Notes under the pieces: model-generated | The model's input: only the letters and a program-made list of their open reading frames with translations | Database searches by the model: none | Told to the model about the DNA's origin: nothing | Shown: positions 1 through 7,976 of the stretch, piece after piece | How the letters are laid out: each line of letters opens with the position of its first letter | How positions within the stretch are numbered: the first letter of the stretch is position 1 | Program-made: the position numbers and the translations under genes | Origin: Candidatus Poribacteria bacterium | GTDB lineage: Bacteria; Poribacteria; WGA-4E; PCPOR2b | Length of the DNA stretch: 52,107 bases | Reading direction: 5' to 3' | Assembly: GCA_022822005.1 (NCBI GenBank) | Contig: JAJECO010000014.1 | Coordinates: 1-52,107 of the forward strand

Positions 1-12
1 GTTATAGGGACC

Positions 13-126
13 GTTGCAAACCGGGGGGAGAATCCCTCCCCGCTCGCAGTGGATTGACAAATCCACTGCAAACCCTCGTCCCAAATGGCTTGGATATGTC
101 TATCCAAGCCGAGCGGGTTTGGCAAC
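13..126. repeat. Cluster of nested hairpins in non-coding DNA
   Basis: Three hairpins stand in tandem. The first is GC-rich (22-28 pairing with 36-42). The second is a perfect 10-bp stem (46-55 with 60-69) with a 4-nt loop. The third is another perfect 10-bp stem (87-96 with 101-110) with a 4-nt loop. An outer arm at 13-23 (GTTGCAAACC) can pair with 115-126 (GGGTTTGGCAAC), closing the set. A second copy of the CAAACCC arm at 68-74 competes for the same 3' strand. No ORF is supported here. It may be a palindromic intergenic repeat or a structured RNA; the function is unknown. The rest of 1-233 shows nothing else I can name. Confidence 0.6.
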
Positions 127-204
127 TAGCAACTTAGGTTATTTTCCCAATCTATAATTGATAGAATTTTGCCATATTCAGGTCATCATTCCGGCGTAAT
201 TTCA

Positions 205-223
205 CACAGGTTCCGAACCTGTG
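205..223 (-). terminator. Terminator-like hairpin after sixA
   Basis: CACAGGTT at 205-212 and AACCTGTG at 216-223 form a perfect 8-bp stem with a 3-nt loop, just beyond the sixA stop codon on the minus strand. The T-tract that should follow on that strand is weak, so termination is only plausible. Confidence 0.35.
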
Positions 224-233
224 GATGGGGTTG

Positions 234-731
234 TTATTCTGAGTTGATTTCTTTTGGACGCCACAAATGCAACAACTCCCCTTCTACCTCATAATCCAGT
301 TCCGTCCACTGGTCGATGGGCAGGGCGACATGGGCAAGTGCCGCTGTCGGCATTGTCTCCATTCTACCTGTCAAGTGAGCAACCAGTGCCTCCATCCCCG
401 GATTATGTCCGACTACCATCACTCGCTCATCATGGTCTGATACGTTCTGCAAAACAGCGAGGTATGATCCCGGTCCCGCATGGTAGAATTCCGGTGTCAA
501 TTCGACCTTATCCTCGCGCTGACAGGCTTTGGCGACTGCTGTGGCGGTTTTTCGCGCCCGCTTGGCGGTTGAACTAATTATCCTATCCGGTGTCAAGCCT
601 TGCTGCAGTAAAAACTTTCCCATTCGCGGCGCGTCCTGTTTGCCACGTTTGTTGAGCGGACGATCATGATCCATTAGGGAGGAGTCTTTCCAGCTTGACT
701 TTGCATGACGCAATATTAGTAATGTTTTCAT
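234..731 (-). CDS. sixA: SixA-type phosphohistidine phosphatase (histidine phosphatase family)
   Basis: This 165-residue protein belongs to the histidine phosphatase (phosphoglycerate mutase-like) superfamily. In E. coli SixA removes phosphate from histidine phosphotransfer domains. The N-terminal LILRHAKS motif carries the catalytic RH pair near residue 9. DHDRPLNKRGKQDA follows, as in SixA, and the second catalytic histidine lies in VMVVGHNPGMEAL near residue 108. Length matches the family and there is no signal peptide, so it acts in the cytosol. An AGGATAAAC ribosome binding site precedes the ATG at 731. It stands alone on the minus strand, and a dispersed repeat lies upstream. The family call is firm; the true substrate is not known. 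Confidence 0.9.
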   Translation of the reverse strand: MKTLLILRHAKSSWKDSSLMDHDRPLNKRGKQDAPRMGKFLLQQGLTPDRIISSTAKRARKTATAVAKACQREDKVELTPEFYHAGPGSYLAVLQNVSDHDERVMVVGHNPGMEALVAHLTGRMETMPTAALAHVALPIDQWTELDYEVEGELLHLWRPKEINSE

Positions 732-820
732 GTTTATCCTGTTTCTTGTCGGAGTTATTTTGAGATTATGTTATCACATACTCAAAGGCGCATCCATACA
801 AAAGCTATTCCACTCCCCTA

Positions 821-930
821 GGGCTATTCAGTTTTAGGCTTATTACACATTTTGTTTGAAAAGTCGGAGTTGGGAAGTCGCTCATAGAGCGACGTGTCGG
901 GATTGGGAAATCCCTCCTACAGAAAAACTA
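821..930. repeat. Dispersed intergenic repeat, copy 1
   Basis: This stretch matches 35082-35196 over about 110 bp. Shared blocks include GGCTATTCAGTTTT-like starts, an identical CATTTTGTTTGAAAAG run, and a TGTCGGGATT...ATCCCTCCTAC block. It encodes nothing and resembles the short degenerate repeats scattered between genes in large environmental genomes. In this copy the middle part carries a small hairpin (GTCGCTC ATA GAGCGAC). Confidence 0.6.
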
Positions 931-1150
931 TGGTGAATTCTATAATGACTTATACACTTTCGACACACAACCAACCCCCTAAATCCCCAACCCCCTCACC
1001 CCCCTTGTCAGGGGGGAAGTACGGAAGCAACCGATTATCAGGGGGGAACCTTGTCAGGGGGACTTGATGAGTCTTCGATAAGTGGGACTATTGGTGAACG
1101 TCTACATATTTATATCGTTCACCATAAATGACCCTACCACTCCCCAGAAA
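931..1150. other. Gene-free stretch with C-rich/G-rich hairpin
   Basis: No credible coding region is seen between sixA and the PhyH gene. Around 972-1060 there are runs of C and G, including CCCCCCT TGTC AGGGGGG as a perfect hairpin, with further AGGGGGGAA-type runs downstream. This looks like repeat debris rather than a regulatory site for either neighbour. Confidence 0.5.
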
Positions 1151-1154
1151 CCTC

Positions 1155-1183
1155 TTGTCGAAAAATGGGAGTTTGGCTATAAT
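1155..1183 (+). promoter_or_regulatory. Sigma-70-like promoter for the PhyH gene
   Basis: TTGTCG at 1155-1160 and a perfect TATAAT at 1178-1183 are separated by 17 bp. The start of transcription would be near 1190, leaving a leader of about 140 nt before the ATG at 1331. Confidence 0.6.
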
Positions 1184-1330
1184 GAGCAGACGGTGCGCTA
1201 TTTGAGCAATGTTTTTCCAAGGTCCTTAGTATAGACTCATGTGTACTGATGAAGGTCGCTTGGGTAACCTGAAAGGTAGCAGCCAAACTCTGAGTACGAA
1301 GAGCTATCCCCAAAATTAGGAGATACGTGT

Positions 1331-2140
1331 ATGTCTATACCCACGACAAACGCCGACGAGAAACCGGCAGTAGAATTCACCGAAGATCAGAAATTCATCT
1401 TTGACACACGGGGGTGGATAGCTATCCCCGGCGTATTGACCGACGACGAAGTCGGTGAAATGCGAGATTTTTGCTACCGTCTGAAAAAGTCCCCGGAATC
1501 CATCCCTGAACATCATCGCTCCTCCATCGGTGGACCTCTCGAAAAATTGACTGACCATCCGCTTGTCCTCGGCTTCATGAACGAATTTGTTGCGACCGGT
1601 TATTCGGGCGAGGAGTGTTACGGTTTTCGCATGGAGGGGACGTTCCTAACAATTCGGCCCAAGGGACATGACAACTTCAGTCCTCACGGTGGACGGGGCA
1701 TATTGAATTTTCCGGGAAATTCACATACCTATCACATGCACCACGATAAGGCACATAGTGGATTGACTCGGGTTGTATGGGAACTAAACCCGGTCAAGGA
1801 ACGGAGCGGTGGCACTTTGTTCTTGACGGGAAGCCACAAGGGCGCTTTCCCTCCGCCAAAATCTGTACAAGACCGGGATTGTCCGCTGTGGGATGATTAC
1901 TCCTGCCCGGCGGGGTCAGTGCTGTTTTTCACGGAGGCGATTACTCACACAGGTGCACGGTGGGAGGATGATACGGCGGATCGGGTTGCTATTTTCAACT
2001 GCTACAATGTTGTCGGCAACAAATGGCATAAGTGGGAACCCCATCCGAAACAGCTCGCCGAAATGCCGTTCAAACGTTCCACACTCTTCCGCCCCGTCTA
2101 CTGTCAGGATAATGTGCTTTCACCATCGGACGATGTGTAA
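1331..2140 (+). CDS. Phytanoyl-CoA dioxygenase (PhyH) family protein
   Basis: This 269-residue protein is a predicted Fe(II)/2-oxoglutarate-dependent oxygenase of the PhyH family. The double-stranded beta-helix metal site is visible as HMHHDKAHSG near residues 137-146 (HxD motif). A distal histidine sits in EAITHTGARWEDD near residue 207, followed by the arginine-type 2-oxoglutarate contact in DRVAIFNCYN. The length fits the family. No signal peptide is present. An AGGAGATACGTGT stretch precedes the ATG. PhyH enzymes hydroxylate many small substrates; nothing here fixes which one. It is followed 180 bp later by an enolase-superfamily gene on the same strand, so the two may serve one catabolic route, but this is inference. 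Confidence 0.85.
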   Translation: MSIPTTNADEKPAVEFTEDQKFIFDTRGWIAIPGVLTDDEVGEMRDFCYRLKKSPESIPEHHRSSIGGPLEKLTDHPLVLGFMNEFVATGYSGEECYGFRMEGTFLTIRPKGHDNFSPHGGRGILNFPGNSHTYHMHHDKAHSGLTRVVWELNPVKERSGGTLFLTGSHKGAFPPPKSVQDRDCPLWDDYSCPAGSVLFFTEAITHTGARWEDDTADRVAIFNCYNVVGNKWHKWEPHPKQLAEMPFKRSTLFRPVYCQDNVLSPSDDV

Positions 2141-2320
2141 TAATTTAATGGTGTGGGTTTGCAAATGTTAATACGCTCATTCGTCAGAGACAGAGCGTGA
2201 AACGTGATGCGTAAAACGTGAAAAACCGTATCGATTTACCAATTTTATTTGGGACAATCAGCGAAATCTGCGTCCCTATCTGCTCTTATAACTGAAATAA
2301 TACTTAACTGGAGGGGGTAC

Positions 2321-3457
2321 ATGAAGATTACGGCAGTCAAACCGTTCATTGCATCAACGGGGAATTTTTTTGTAAAGATTGAGACAGACGAGGGTATTTA
2401 CGGCATTGGCGAAGGGGGCTTGCGACGACGTGGGCGCGCGATGGCGGAAGTTATCCATTCGTCAGAATCCACGCTACTCGGTCAAGACCCGTTTCGTATT
2501 GAGTATTTATGGCAGCGGATGTTTCGGGGCGGTTTCTTCCCCGGTGGCGTGATCCAATCTGCGGCGGTGAGTGCGGTGGACATTGCGCTGTGGGATATTA
2601 AAGGTAAGGCGTTGGGGGTGCCTGTGTACGAGTTGTTGGGGGGACGGACACGCGATAAGGTGGTCTGCTATCCCCACAACGGCGACCCGAACAGTATTGA
2701 ATCACTCGTCCAGAGTTGCCGGCAGACCTACGACGCGGGCTGGCAGTTTGTTCGATGGGGGTTGTGTGACCCGGAAGGCGACGGTCGGTTTGAGCCAGCA
2801 CGGGCAGTGCGATTTGGGATTGAGCAGGTAAAGGCGGTCAGAGAAGCACTCGGTGATGATGTCGAAATTCTGGTGGATGTCCACACCCGGTTAGATCCAC
2901 CTGCCAGTATTGAATTCTGCAAAGGGGTTGAAGAGTATCGTCCGTTCTTTATTGAAGACCCGCTCCGCAGCGAAAATCCTGCCAGTCTGAGGTTGGTTCG
3001 ACAAAATACATCGCTCCCGATAGCGGTGGGCGAACAGTTTGACAGTAAATGGAGTTTTCGGGAAGTGATCGAAGAGGACTTGATGGATTATTGTCGAGTT
3101 GATCTCTGCATCGCCGGGGGTTTAACGGAAGCTCGGAAAATCACGGGGTGGTGTGAAACGCACTACATCCACATCGTTCCGCACAATCCGCTCGGTCCTG
3201 TTTCAACGGCAGCCTGTCTTCATCTCTGTTTAGCGTCGGCTCTGGTTGGGGTGCAAGAGCTGCCGCGTCCACCGATGACGAGTCTAACCGACCTCTTTCC
3301 GGTTCAGATGCCGTTTGCTGACGGCTATTTACTTCCACCTGAGGGTCCCGGACTTGGTCTTGAGTTCAATGAAGACGCGCTCATCAACGATGCAGCACCG
3401 ACTTCAGGCCCGCCTTCCGGTTACCAAAGGGACGATGGGTCGTATACTAACTGGTAG
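2321..3457 (+). CDS. Mandelate racemase/muconate lactonizing enzyme family dehydratase
   Basis: The 378-residue product is an enolase-superfamily sugar-acid dehydratase or racemase. The N-terminal capping domain (MKITAVKPFIAS, about 1-120) is followed by the barrel. Metal ligands are visible as EILVDVHTR, FFIEDPLR and IAVGEQFDS. The ending HIVPHNPLGPVSTAA carries the catalytic histidine, as in galactonate and mannonate dehydratases. The ATG at 2321 is preferred over an upstream start at 2249 because GGAGGGGG lies just ahead of it and the family begins there. Between the PhyH gene and this one, about 2193-2230, there is a short AACGTGA-rich low-complexity repeat. Family is clear; the substrate is not. 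Confidence 0.88.
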   Translation: MKITAVKPFIASTGNFFVKIETDEGIYGIGEGGLRRRGRAMAEVIHSSESTLLGQDPFRIEYLWQRMFRGGFFPGGVIQSAAVSAVDIALWDIKGKALGVPVYELLGGRTRDKVVCYPHNGDPNSIESLVQSCRQTYDAGWQFVRWGLCDPEGDGRFEPARAVRFGIEQVKAVREALGDDVEILVDVHTRLDPPASIEFCKGVEEYRPFFIEDPLRSENPASLRLVRQNTSLPIAVGEQFDSKWSFREVIEEDLMDYCRVDLCIAGGLTEARKITGWCETHYIHIVPHNPLGPVSTAACLHLCLASALVGVQELPRPPMTSLTDLFPVQMPFADGYLLPPEGPGLGLEFNEDALINDAAPTSGPPSGYQRDDGSYTNW

Positions 3458-3554
3458 GTTGATTCTGCGACTTTGGTAATGTATTGCATATATATTAACA
3501 ACTGAAATTTTTCGATCTGCATAGCGGCTTGGGTGACGATAACGTAAAATTTAC

Positions 3555-3583
3555 TTGGAAACCCAGAAAAATTCTGGTAAAAT
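3555..3583 (+). promoter_or_regulatory. Sigma-70-like promoter for phoH operon
   Basis: TTGGAA at 3555-3560 and TAAAAT at 3578-3583 are separated by 17 bp. The spacer itself contains CCAGAA/TTCTGG, a short palindrome that could be an operator. The phoH start lies about 70 bp downstream. Confidence 0.55.
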
Positions 3584-3653
3584 TAGGGGTGACGTTAGTT
3601 TCTGACAGAGGCGACAGTGGCTACACCCACCCATAAACAGGAATAATAGCGTA

Positions 3654-4643
3654 TTGCAGAATCAAGAATCCTTAAAAATACCGATACAAAGCACCACAGA
3701 AGCCCAGGTTCTTTTTGGGCAATCTGATGCCTTTCTGAACATTGTTGAAGCACGTTTTAACGTCAAGGTGCTGTTAAAGAGCGAAGGCTTGGAGATCACA
3801 GGCAATAATTTTGATGACGTTAAGTGCGTGACGAAAACGTTTGAGTCGTTACTCCATCTCATCCGGAGTGGACAACCCATCAATGCGAATGATGTCAAGT
3901 ACGCGATTCGCACTTCCAGAGGGGATACGCCCGTCCAGCTGGAAAAGCCGACCAATGAAACGATCTCTGTCTTTTCCAAGCGCGGTGTTGTGCGGCCGAA
4001 GACCCCTACCCAGAAACGCTATGTAGCCGCAATCAAATCTCATGATCTTGTTTTTGGCATCGGTCCTGCTGGAACTGGAAAAACGTATCTCGCGATGGCG
4101 ATGGCAGTTTCTGCCTTGAAAAGCGGTCAGGTTAGTCGAATCATCCTAACTCGACCCGCAGTCGAAGCGGGCGAAAGGCTCGGTTTTTTACCCGGCGATA
4201 TTGAAGCGAAAATTAACCCCTATCTCCGTCCTTTATACGACGCGCTCTACGATATGGTCCCTCCTGAGTCCCTTGAGCGTTATGTTGAACGTAATGTGAT
4301 TGAGGTGGCTCCGATCGCCTTCATGCGGGGACGAACGCTGAATAACTCGTTTGTCGTTCTTGATGAGGCACAAAATGCAACCATTGAGCAGATGAAGATG
4401 TTTCTCACGCGACTTGGGTTTGATTCCAGAGCCGTTGTTACGGGGGACATAACGCAAACAGACTTGCCGACCGATACAAAGTCGGGACTTGTTGATGCAC
4501 AGTCGGTGTTGTCAGATGTTGATGGTATCGCATTCATCCATTTTTCAAAAGAGGATGTTGTCCGACACGAACTTGTACAGCAAATCGTAGAAGCGTACGA
4601 GGAGCGCGATGCCCAAAGGTTGAGACAAACCAATAGCATCTAG
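3654..4643 (+). CDS. phoH: PhoH family ATPase
   Basis: This 329-residue protein is a PhoH/YbeZ-type P-loop ATPase linked to RNA metabolism and usually found beside ybeY. The Walker A motif GIGPAGTGKT is near residues 136-145 and the Walker B FVVLDEAQN near residue 235. The signature TRPAVEAGERLGFLPGD and the sensor VTGDITQTDLP are both intact. The N-terminal 110 residues carry the KH-like region seen in the long form. The start is a TTG, with AGGA about 12 bases upstream. ybeY follows after 48 bp, the standard arrangement for a ribosome-maturation pair. Confidence in family is very high. Confidence 0.95.
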   Translation: MQNQESLKIPIQSTTEAQVLFGQSDAFLNIVEARFNVKVLLKSEGLEITGNNFDDVKCVTKTFESLLHLIRSGQPINANDVKYAIRTSRGDTPVQLEKPTNETISVFSKRGVVRPKTPTQKRYVAAIKSHDLVFGIGPAGTGKTYLAMAMAVSALKSGQVSRIILTRPAVEAGERLGFLPGDIEAKINPYLRPLYDALYDMVPPESLERYVERNVIEVAPIAFMRGRTLNNSFVVLDEAQNATIEQMKMFLTRLGFDSRAVVTGDITQTDLPTDTKSGLVDAQSVLSDVDGIAFIHFSKEDVVRHELVQQIVEAYEERDAQRLRQTNSI

Positions 4644-4691
4644 CTTTGACCTTCAAATAGGATTAACCGTCTGTCGTAACGGCGACTGCCG

Positions 4692-5123
4692 ATGGTATTC
4701 ATTAATAACAAATGTCAAAATATTGATTTTGATGAAGCGATTGTGTATAATGCGACGTTGACCACGCTAAAGGCTCACGATTCTGCTGATTGTGAAGTGA
4801 GCATTCTTCTAACGGATGATGCCGAGATCCAGGTGCTTAACCACCAATATCGCCACATTGATAAGGCCACTGATGTGCTTGCCTTCGCGATGCGAGAAGG
4901 TGTCGGTGCAGATTTGAATCCTCAATTGCTTGGCGATTTGGTTATATCCGTTCCAACAGCCCAGCGTCAATCGGTTGTGCATGGGCATTCACTGGATATT
5001 GAGCTTGCCATATTGAGTGTACACGGTGCGCTTCATCTTCTCGGTTATGATCACCAAACCCCAGAAGAAGCGGAAATCATGTTTGAGCAACAGGAAACGC
5101 TGCTTCGTTCGATTAACACCTAA
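4692..5123 (+). CDS. ybeY: rRNA maturation endonuclease YbeY
   Basis: YbeY is a zinc-dependent single-strand endoribonuclease needed for 16S rRNA 3' end maturation and 70S quality control. The 143-residue product shows the zinc motif HGALHLLGYDH near residues 115-125 and the family block YRHIDKATDVLAFAMRE near residues 53-69. Length is normal. It lies between phoH and a CBS-domain membrane protein, as in many genomes. The ribosome binding site ahead of the ATG is weak, so translation may depend on coupling to phoH. Confidence 0.95.
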   Translation: MVFINNKCQNIDFDEAIVYNATLTTLKAHDSADCEVSILLTDDAEIQVLNHQYRHIDKATDVLAFAMREGVGADLNPQLLGDLVISVPTAQRQSVVHGHSLDIELAILSVHGALHLLGYDHQTPEEAEIMFEQQETLLRSINT

Positions 5124-5215
5124 TTTTTTGTCCCTAATAGAGTATGGGCTGAATTAGGTTCTGATTTTTCGCGGACTCTGGTTGACAAGTTGTACTTGGG
5201 GGTGTAATCCCACGT

Positions 5216-6490
5216 TTGGACGATATAGACATAATTAATCTGGTTAGCTTGGTTGTTTTTTCAATCTTCGCGGTGTTGTTCTCTGTCGTGGAGGTACTTA
5301 TCAACCGGCTGAGCCGGAGCGAAATACTGAATATCGCGGAAACTGGGGGGCCGCAGCATGAAATTTTAACCTCTCTACTGCGCCACCCGCAGAGATCTTC
5401 CGCAACGATTATCGTCGCCAAGAGTGTATTAATTGTTTGTATTGTCGTCTTGCTGCTCTCCTTGTTCGATTTCAATTCTCTGAGAGATCGAATTATTGGT
5501 GCCCTCCTTGCGATCCTCCTTATTGTTGTTGTGACAGAGCTCATCCCAAAAAACTATGTACAGGGCAGCTCTGAAAACTCAACAATCTCTGCCCTCCGCT
5601 TTGTGCACGTAGTTTATTGGGTTTTATATCCTCTCATTAAACCGTTGACGCTGTTAAGCTATCTTGGCGTTCGAGTTTTAGGTGGCAAAGCCCGAACCGA
5701 ACAGGATAGCAGTGTCTCGCCGGAAGACCTTGAAGCGTTGGAAAACGTTGGTAGCGGTCAAGAGATCTTGGAGGAGGAGGAGCGAGAAATGATCTCGCGC
5801 ATCCTCGACCTCCCCGATAAGGTTGTCCGCGAAATTATGGTTCCCCGAACGGATGTGACCTGCCTTGATGTCTCCTCCCCAAAGGAGGTTGTACTTCAAA
5901 CTGCGATTGAATCTCGGCACTCGCGTATTCCCGTGTATGAGGAGCAGATTGACCGGATTATTGGTCTCCTCCATGTCAAGGATCTGTTAGATGGTTGGGC
6001 AAAAGACCAACCCCTCGACTTGAAGTCTATTGCCGCAGATCGACTTCCCCTTTTCACGCCAGAGAGCAAGAAAATATCGGATCTGTTCCAAGAATTGCGG
6101 GCAAACATGCAGCACATGGCAATCGTGGTTGATGAATACGGCGGTACGGCGGGCATTGTGACGCTTGAGGACATTATTGAGGAGATTGTTGGAGAAATCC
6201 AGGATGAGTACGATTTTGATGAGCAGGAGGAACTCATTGCTCTTGCCGAAGGTATCTATTCGGTTGATGCACGGATGAGTCTTATTGACCTGAATGAGCA
6301 GCTTGAGGCGCAGCTCGAGTCGGAGAGCGCAGACACGATTGGCGGATTTGTTTTCGATCATCTGGGAAAAGTTCCCGAACAAGGTAGCCAATTCTCTTAT
6401 CAAGGACTGACATTCACGATATTAGAAGTGGATGAACGGCGTATCCATCGGATCCGGATTCAGCGGTTGGAGGATACGGCGGAAAAATAG
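5216..6490 (+). CDS. CNNM/CorC-HlyC family membrane protein with CBS domains
   Basis: This 424-residue protein has a DUF21 (CNNM) membrane domain, a pair of CBS domains and a C-terminal CorC/HlyC domain. Hydrophobic segments lie near residues 8-28, 60-82, 90-110 and 125-145. The CBS pair spans about 205-330 and includes IMVPRTDVTCLD, RIPVYEEQIDRIIGLLHVKDLL and MAIVVDEYGGTAGIVTLEDIIEEIVGEI (split here for reading). The C-terminal domain is about 345-420. Such proteins are linked to magnesium or cobalt efflux. The start is a TTG at 5216, with GGGGGTG upstream. It follows ybeY, a conserved adjacency in which this gene is sometimes annotated as hemolysin-like. Confidence 0.88.
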   Translation: MDDIDIINLVSLVVFSIFAVLFSVVEVLINRLSRSEILNIAETGGPQHEILTSLLRHPQRSSATIIVAKSVLIVCIVVLLLSLFDFNSLRDRIIGALLAILLIVVVTELIPKNYVQGSSENSTISALRFVHVVYWVLYPLIKPLTLLSYLGVRVLGGKARTEQDSSVSPEDLEALENVGSGQEILEEEEREMISRILDLPDKVVREIMVPRTDVTCLDVSSPKEVVLQTAIESRHSRIPVYEEQIDRIIGLLHVKDLLDGWAKDQPLDLKSIAADRLPLFTPESKKISDLFQELRANMQHMAIVVDEYGGTAGIVTLEDIIEEIVGEIQDEYDFDEQEELIALAEGIYSVDARMSLIDLNEQLEAQLESESADTIGGFVFDHLGKVPEQGSQFSYQGLTFTILEVDERRIHRIRIQRLEDTAEK

Positions 6491-6500
6491 GAAAGCAGGC

Positions 6501-6529
6501 TTGACAGATGCTGGGGCGTATGATAAAAT
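6501..6529 (+). promoter_or_regulatory. Strong sigma-70-like promoter for the tRNA locus
   Basis: A perfect TTGACA at 6501-6506 and TAAAAT at 6524-6529 are separated by 17 bp. Transcription would begin near 6536 and pass through the decayed tRNA copy before the intact tRNA-Pro. Confidence 0.7.
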
Positions 6530-6550
6530 CACACGCTGTTTTGTCATAAT

Positions 6551-6600
6551 CGGGGCGTAGCGCAGTCTGGTTAGGGCGTTCCGATGAATCGGAAAGGTCG
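6551..6600 (+). pseudogene. Decayed tRNA copy (5' half of tRNA-Pro)
   Basis: The first 23 bases match the intact tRNA-Pro at 6645 at all but one position, covering the acceptor 5' strand and D arm. After that the copy degrades. The anticodon arm TTCCG/CGGAA closes only a 6-nt loop, the T arm lacks TTCRA, and no CGCCCCG strand exists to pair with the acceptor. It is therefore a remnant of a tandem duplication, not a working tRNA. Confidence 0.65.
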
Positions 6601-6644
6601 GAGATTACTTGTTCTCTGATTGATATGTTGTTAGGAGTTTATGA

Positions 6645-6719
<75 letters not shown>

Positions 6720-6830
6720 TATTTACCGGAAGTATGCCACTTCCATGGGACAATGGAACGGTCAACTACCCAACCCTAAAAGATTGGGCTTGTTGTCCGC
6801 GCTATTGTCCCATTTTATTATGGAGATGGA

Positions 6831-7586
6831 ATGCCAACTCAAAAAACAGAGGCGATTGTCATTCGCTCACATCCACTTGGTGAAGTGCATAAGATTATCC
6901 GGTTCTACACCATTGAGTTTGGCAAAGTCAGCGCAGTGGCACACGGTAGTAGGAGACCCAAGAGCCGCTTCGGCGGCAGCCTTGAACTCCTCAACTACGG
7001 TAACCTTGTGTTCTTTGAATACCCGAATAAAGACCTCCATAGGGTTGATGATTTTGACCTGATTGACACTTTTGACTTAATCAAAGCGGACTTTGATCGG
7101 ACCACTTATGGTTGTTATTTGGCAGAATTGGTTGATGCCACGGAGTTAGCGGGGCAATTAGCAGACCAAAGCGTTTTTCATCTGCTGCAGGAGGCATTGG
7201 AAGGGTTGACGCAGGTTGAAGATATCCCACTGTTAGCGCGTGCCTTTGAACTCCAATTTTTGGGGCTGGTGGGCTACGCGCCTCAACTTTCGCGATGCGT
7301 CGCTTGTGCGGAGATGTTCGACGGTGCCACAGTGCATTTCAGCCCAAGTCTTGGTGGCTTGCTCTGTACCAATTGTGAGGGGAAGGACACGACAGCGAGA
7401 CCGATTTCACGTGGGAGTTGCGAACTGATGAAGCAGTTACAAAAATTCGATTTTTCTTATCTACACCGCTTTCGTTCCTCCAATCTCAACCATAGGGAAC
7501 TCAAGTTTGTCCTTTCAAATTTTATCTCCTATCATACTGAGCGCACTTTGAAAAGCCGTGAATTTATTGATAATCTGAACGTGTGA
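6831..7586 (+). CDS. recO: DNA repair protein RecO
   Basis: RecO works with RecR (and RecF) to load RecA on SSB-coated single-stranded DNA. The 251-residue product has the N-terminal OB fold (KTEAIVIRSHPLGEVHKIIRFYT, read as two halves), the typical VAHGSRRPKSRFGGSLELLN block near residues 37-56, and the helical C-terminal domain. A zinc-binding set is visible as CVACAEMF and LLCTNCEG near residues 158-190. A GGAGATGG sequence precedes the ATG. In many bacteria recO is followed by glyQ/glyS; here those genes lie 14.7 kb downstream beyond a defence island. Confidence 0.93.
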   Translation: MPTQKTEAIVIRSHPLGEVHKIIRFYTIEFGKVSAVAHGSRRPKSRFGGSLELLNYGNLVFFEYPNKDLHRVDDFDLIDTFDLIKADFDRTTYGCYLAELVDATELAGQLADQSVFHLLQEALEGLTQVEDIPLLARAFELQFLGLVGYAPQLSRCVACAEMFDGATVHFSPSLGGLLCTNCEGKDTTARPISRGSCELMKQLQKFDFSYLHRFRSSNLNHRELKFVLSNFISYHTERTLKSREFIDNLNV

Positions 7587-7634
7587 AGTGGGGAAAAGGT
7601 GTTTTGTGGTGAGGTTGAAACGGGAGGAATCAAC

Positions 7635-7967
7635 ATGAAATCTTATCCTCAACCGGAATCGAAGAACGGCTTACCAGAACCCGTCCTCCAAAAGATACGC
7701 GCTGTCTTCTCGCGTTATCCACAGGTAGAAAAAGCGGTTTTGTACGGTTCACGCGCCAAAGGTGCCTACAAAAACGGTTCTGATATTGACCTAACCCTGC
7801 GCGGGGGAGATGATTTGACGCTGAATGTACTTTGCAAAATTGCCAATGATCTAGACGACCTGTTTCTGCCCTACATGATTGATTTATCTATCTTTCACGA
7901 CATCAGTGACTCTGACGTGATTGAGCGTATTGAGCGGGTTGGGGTGACGGTATATGAGCAGAGTTGA
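7635..7967 (+). CDS. MNT-type nucleotidyltransferase domain protein
   Basis: The 110-residue product is a minimal nucleotidyltransferase. VLYGSRAKGAYKNGSDIDLTL near residues 36-56 has the GS-x-DxD signature, and a further acidic residue lies in MIDLSIF. Proteins of this type act as antitoxins to HEPN toxins by AMPylating them. No HEPN partner is present: the next gene, 9 bp away, is a type III restriction subunit. The ATG at 7635 is chosen over an upstream start at 7599 because GGGAGGAATCAAC sits directly before it. It may be an orphan antitoxin or a regulatory part of the restriction locus; this is unresolved. Confidence 0.8.
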   Translation: MKSYPQPESKNGLPEPVLQKIRAVFSRYPQVEKAVLYGSRAKGAYKNGSDIDLTLRGGDDLTLNVLCKIANDLDDLFLPYMIDLSIFHDISDSDVIERIERVGVTVYEQS

Positions 7968-7976
7968 CGGAAATAT

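Noticed and set aside
6551-6620. A first functional tRNA gene
   Set aside because: The anticodon loop has six bases, the T loop lacks the standard sequence and the acceptor stem cannot close, so it is listed as a remnant.
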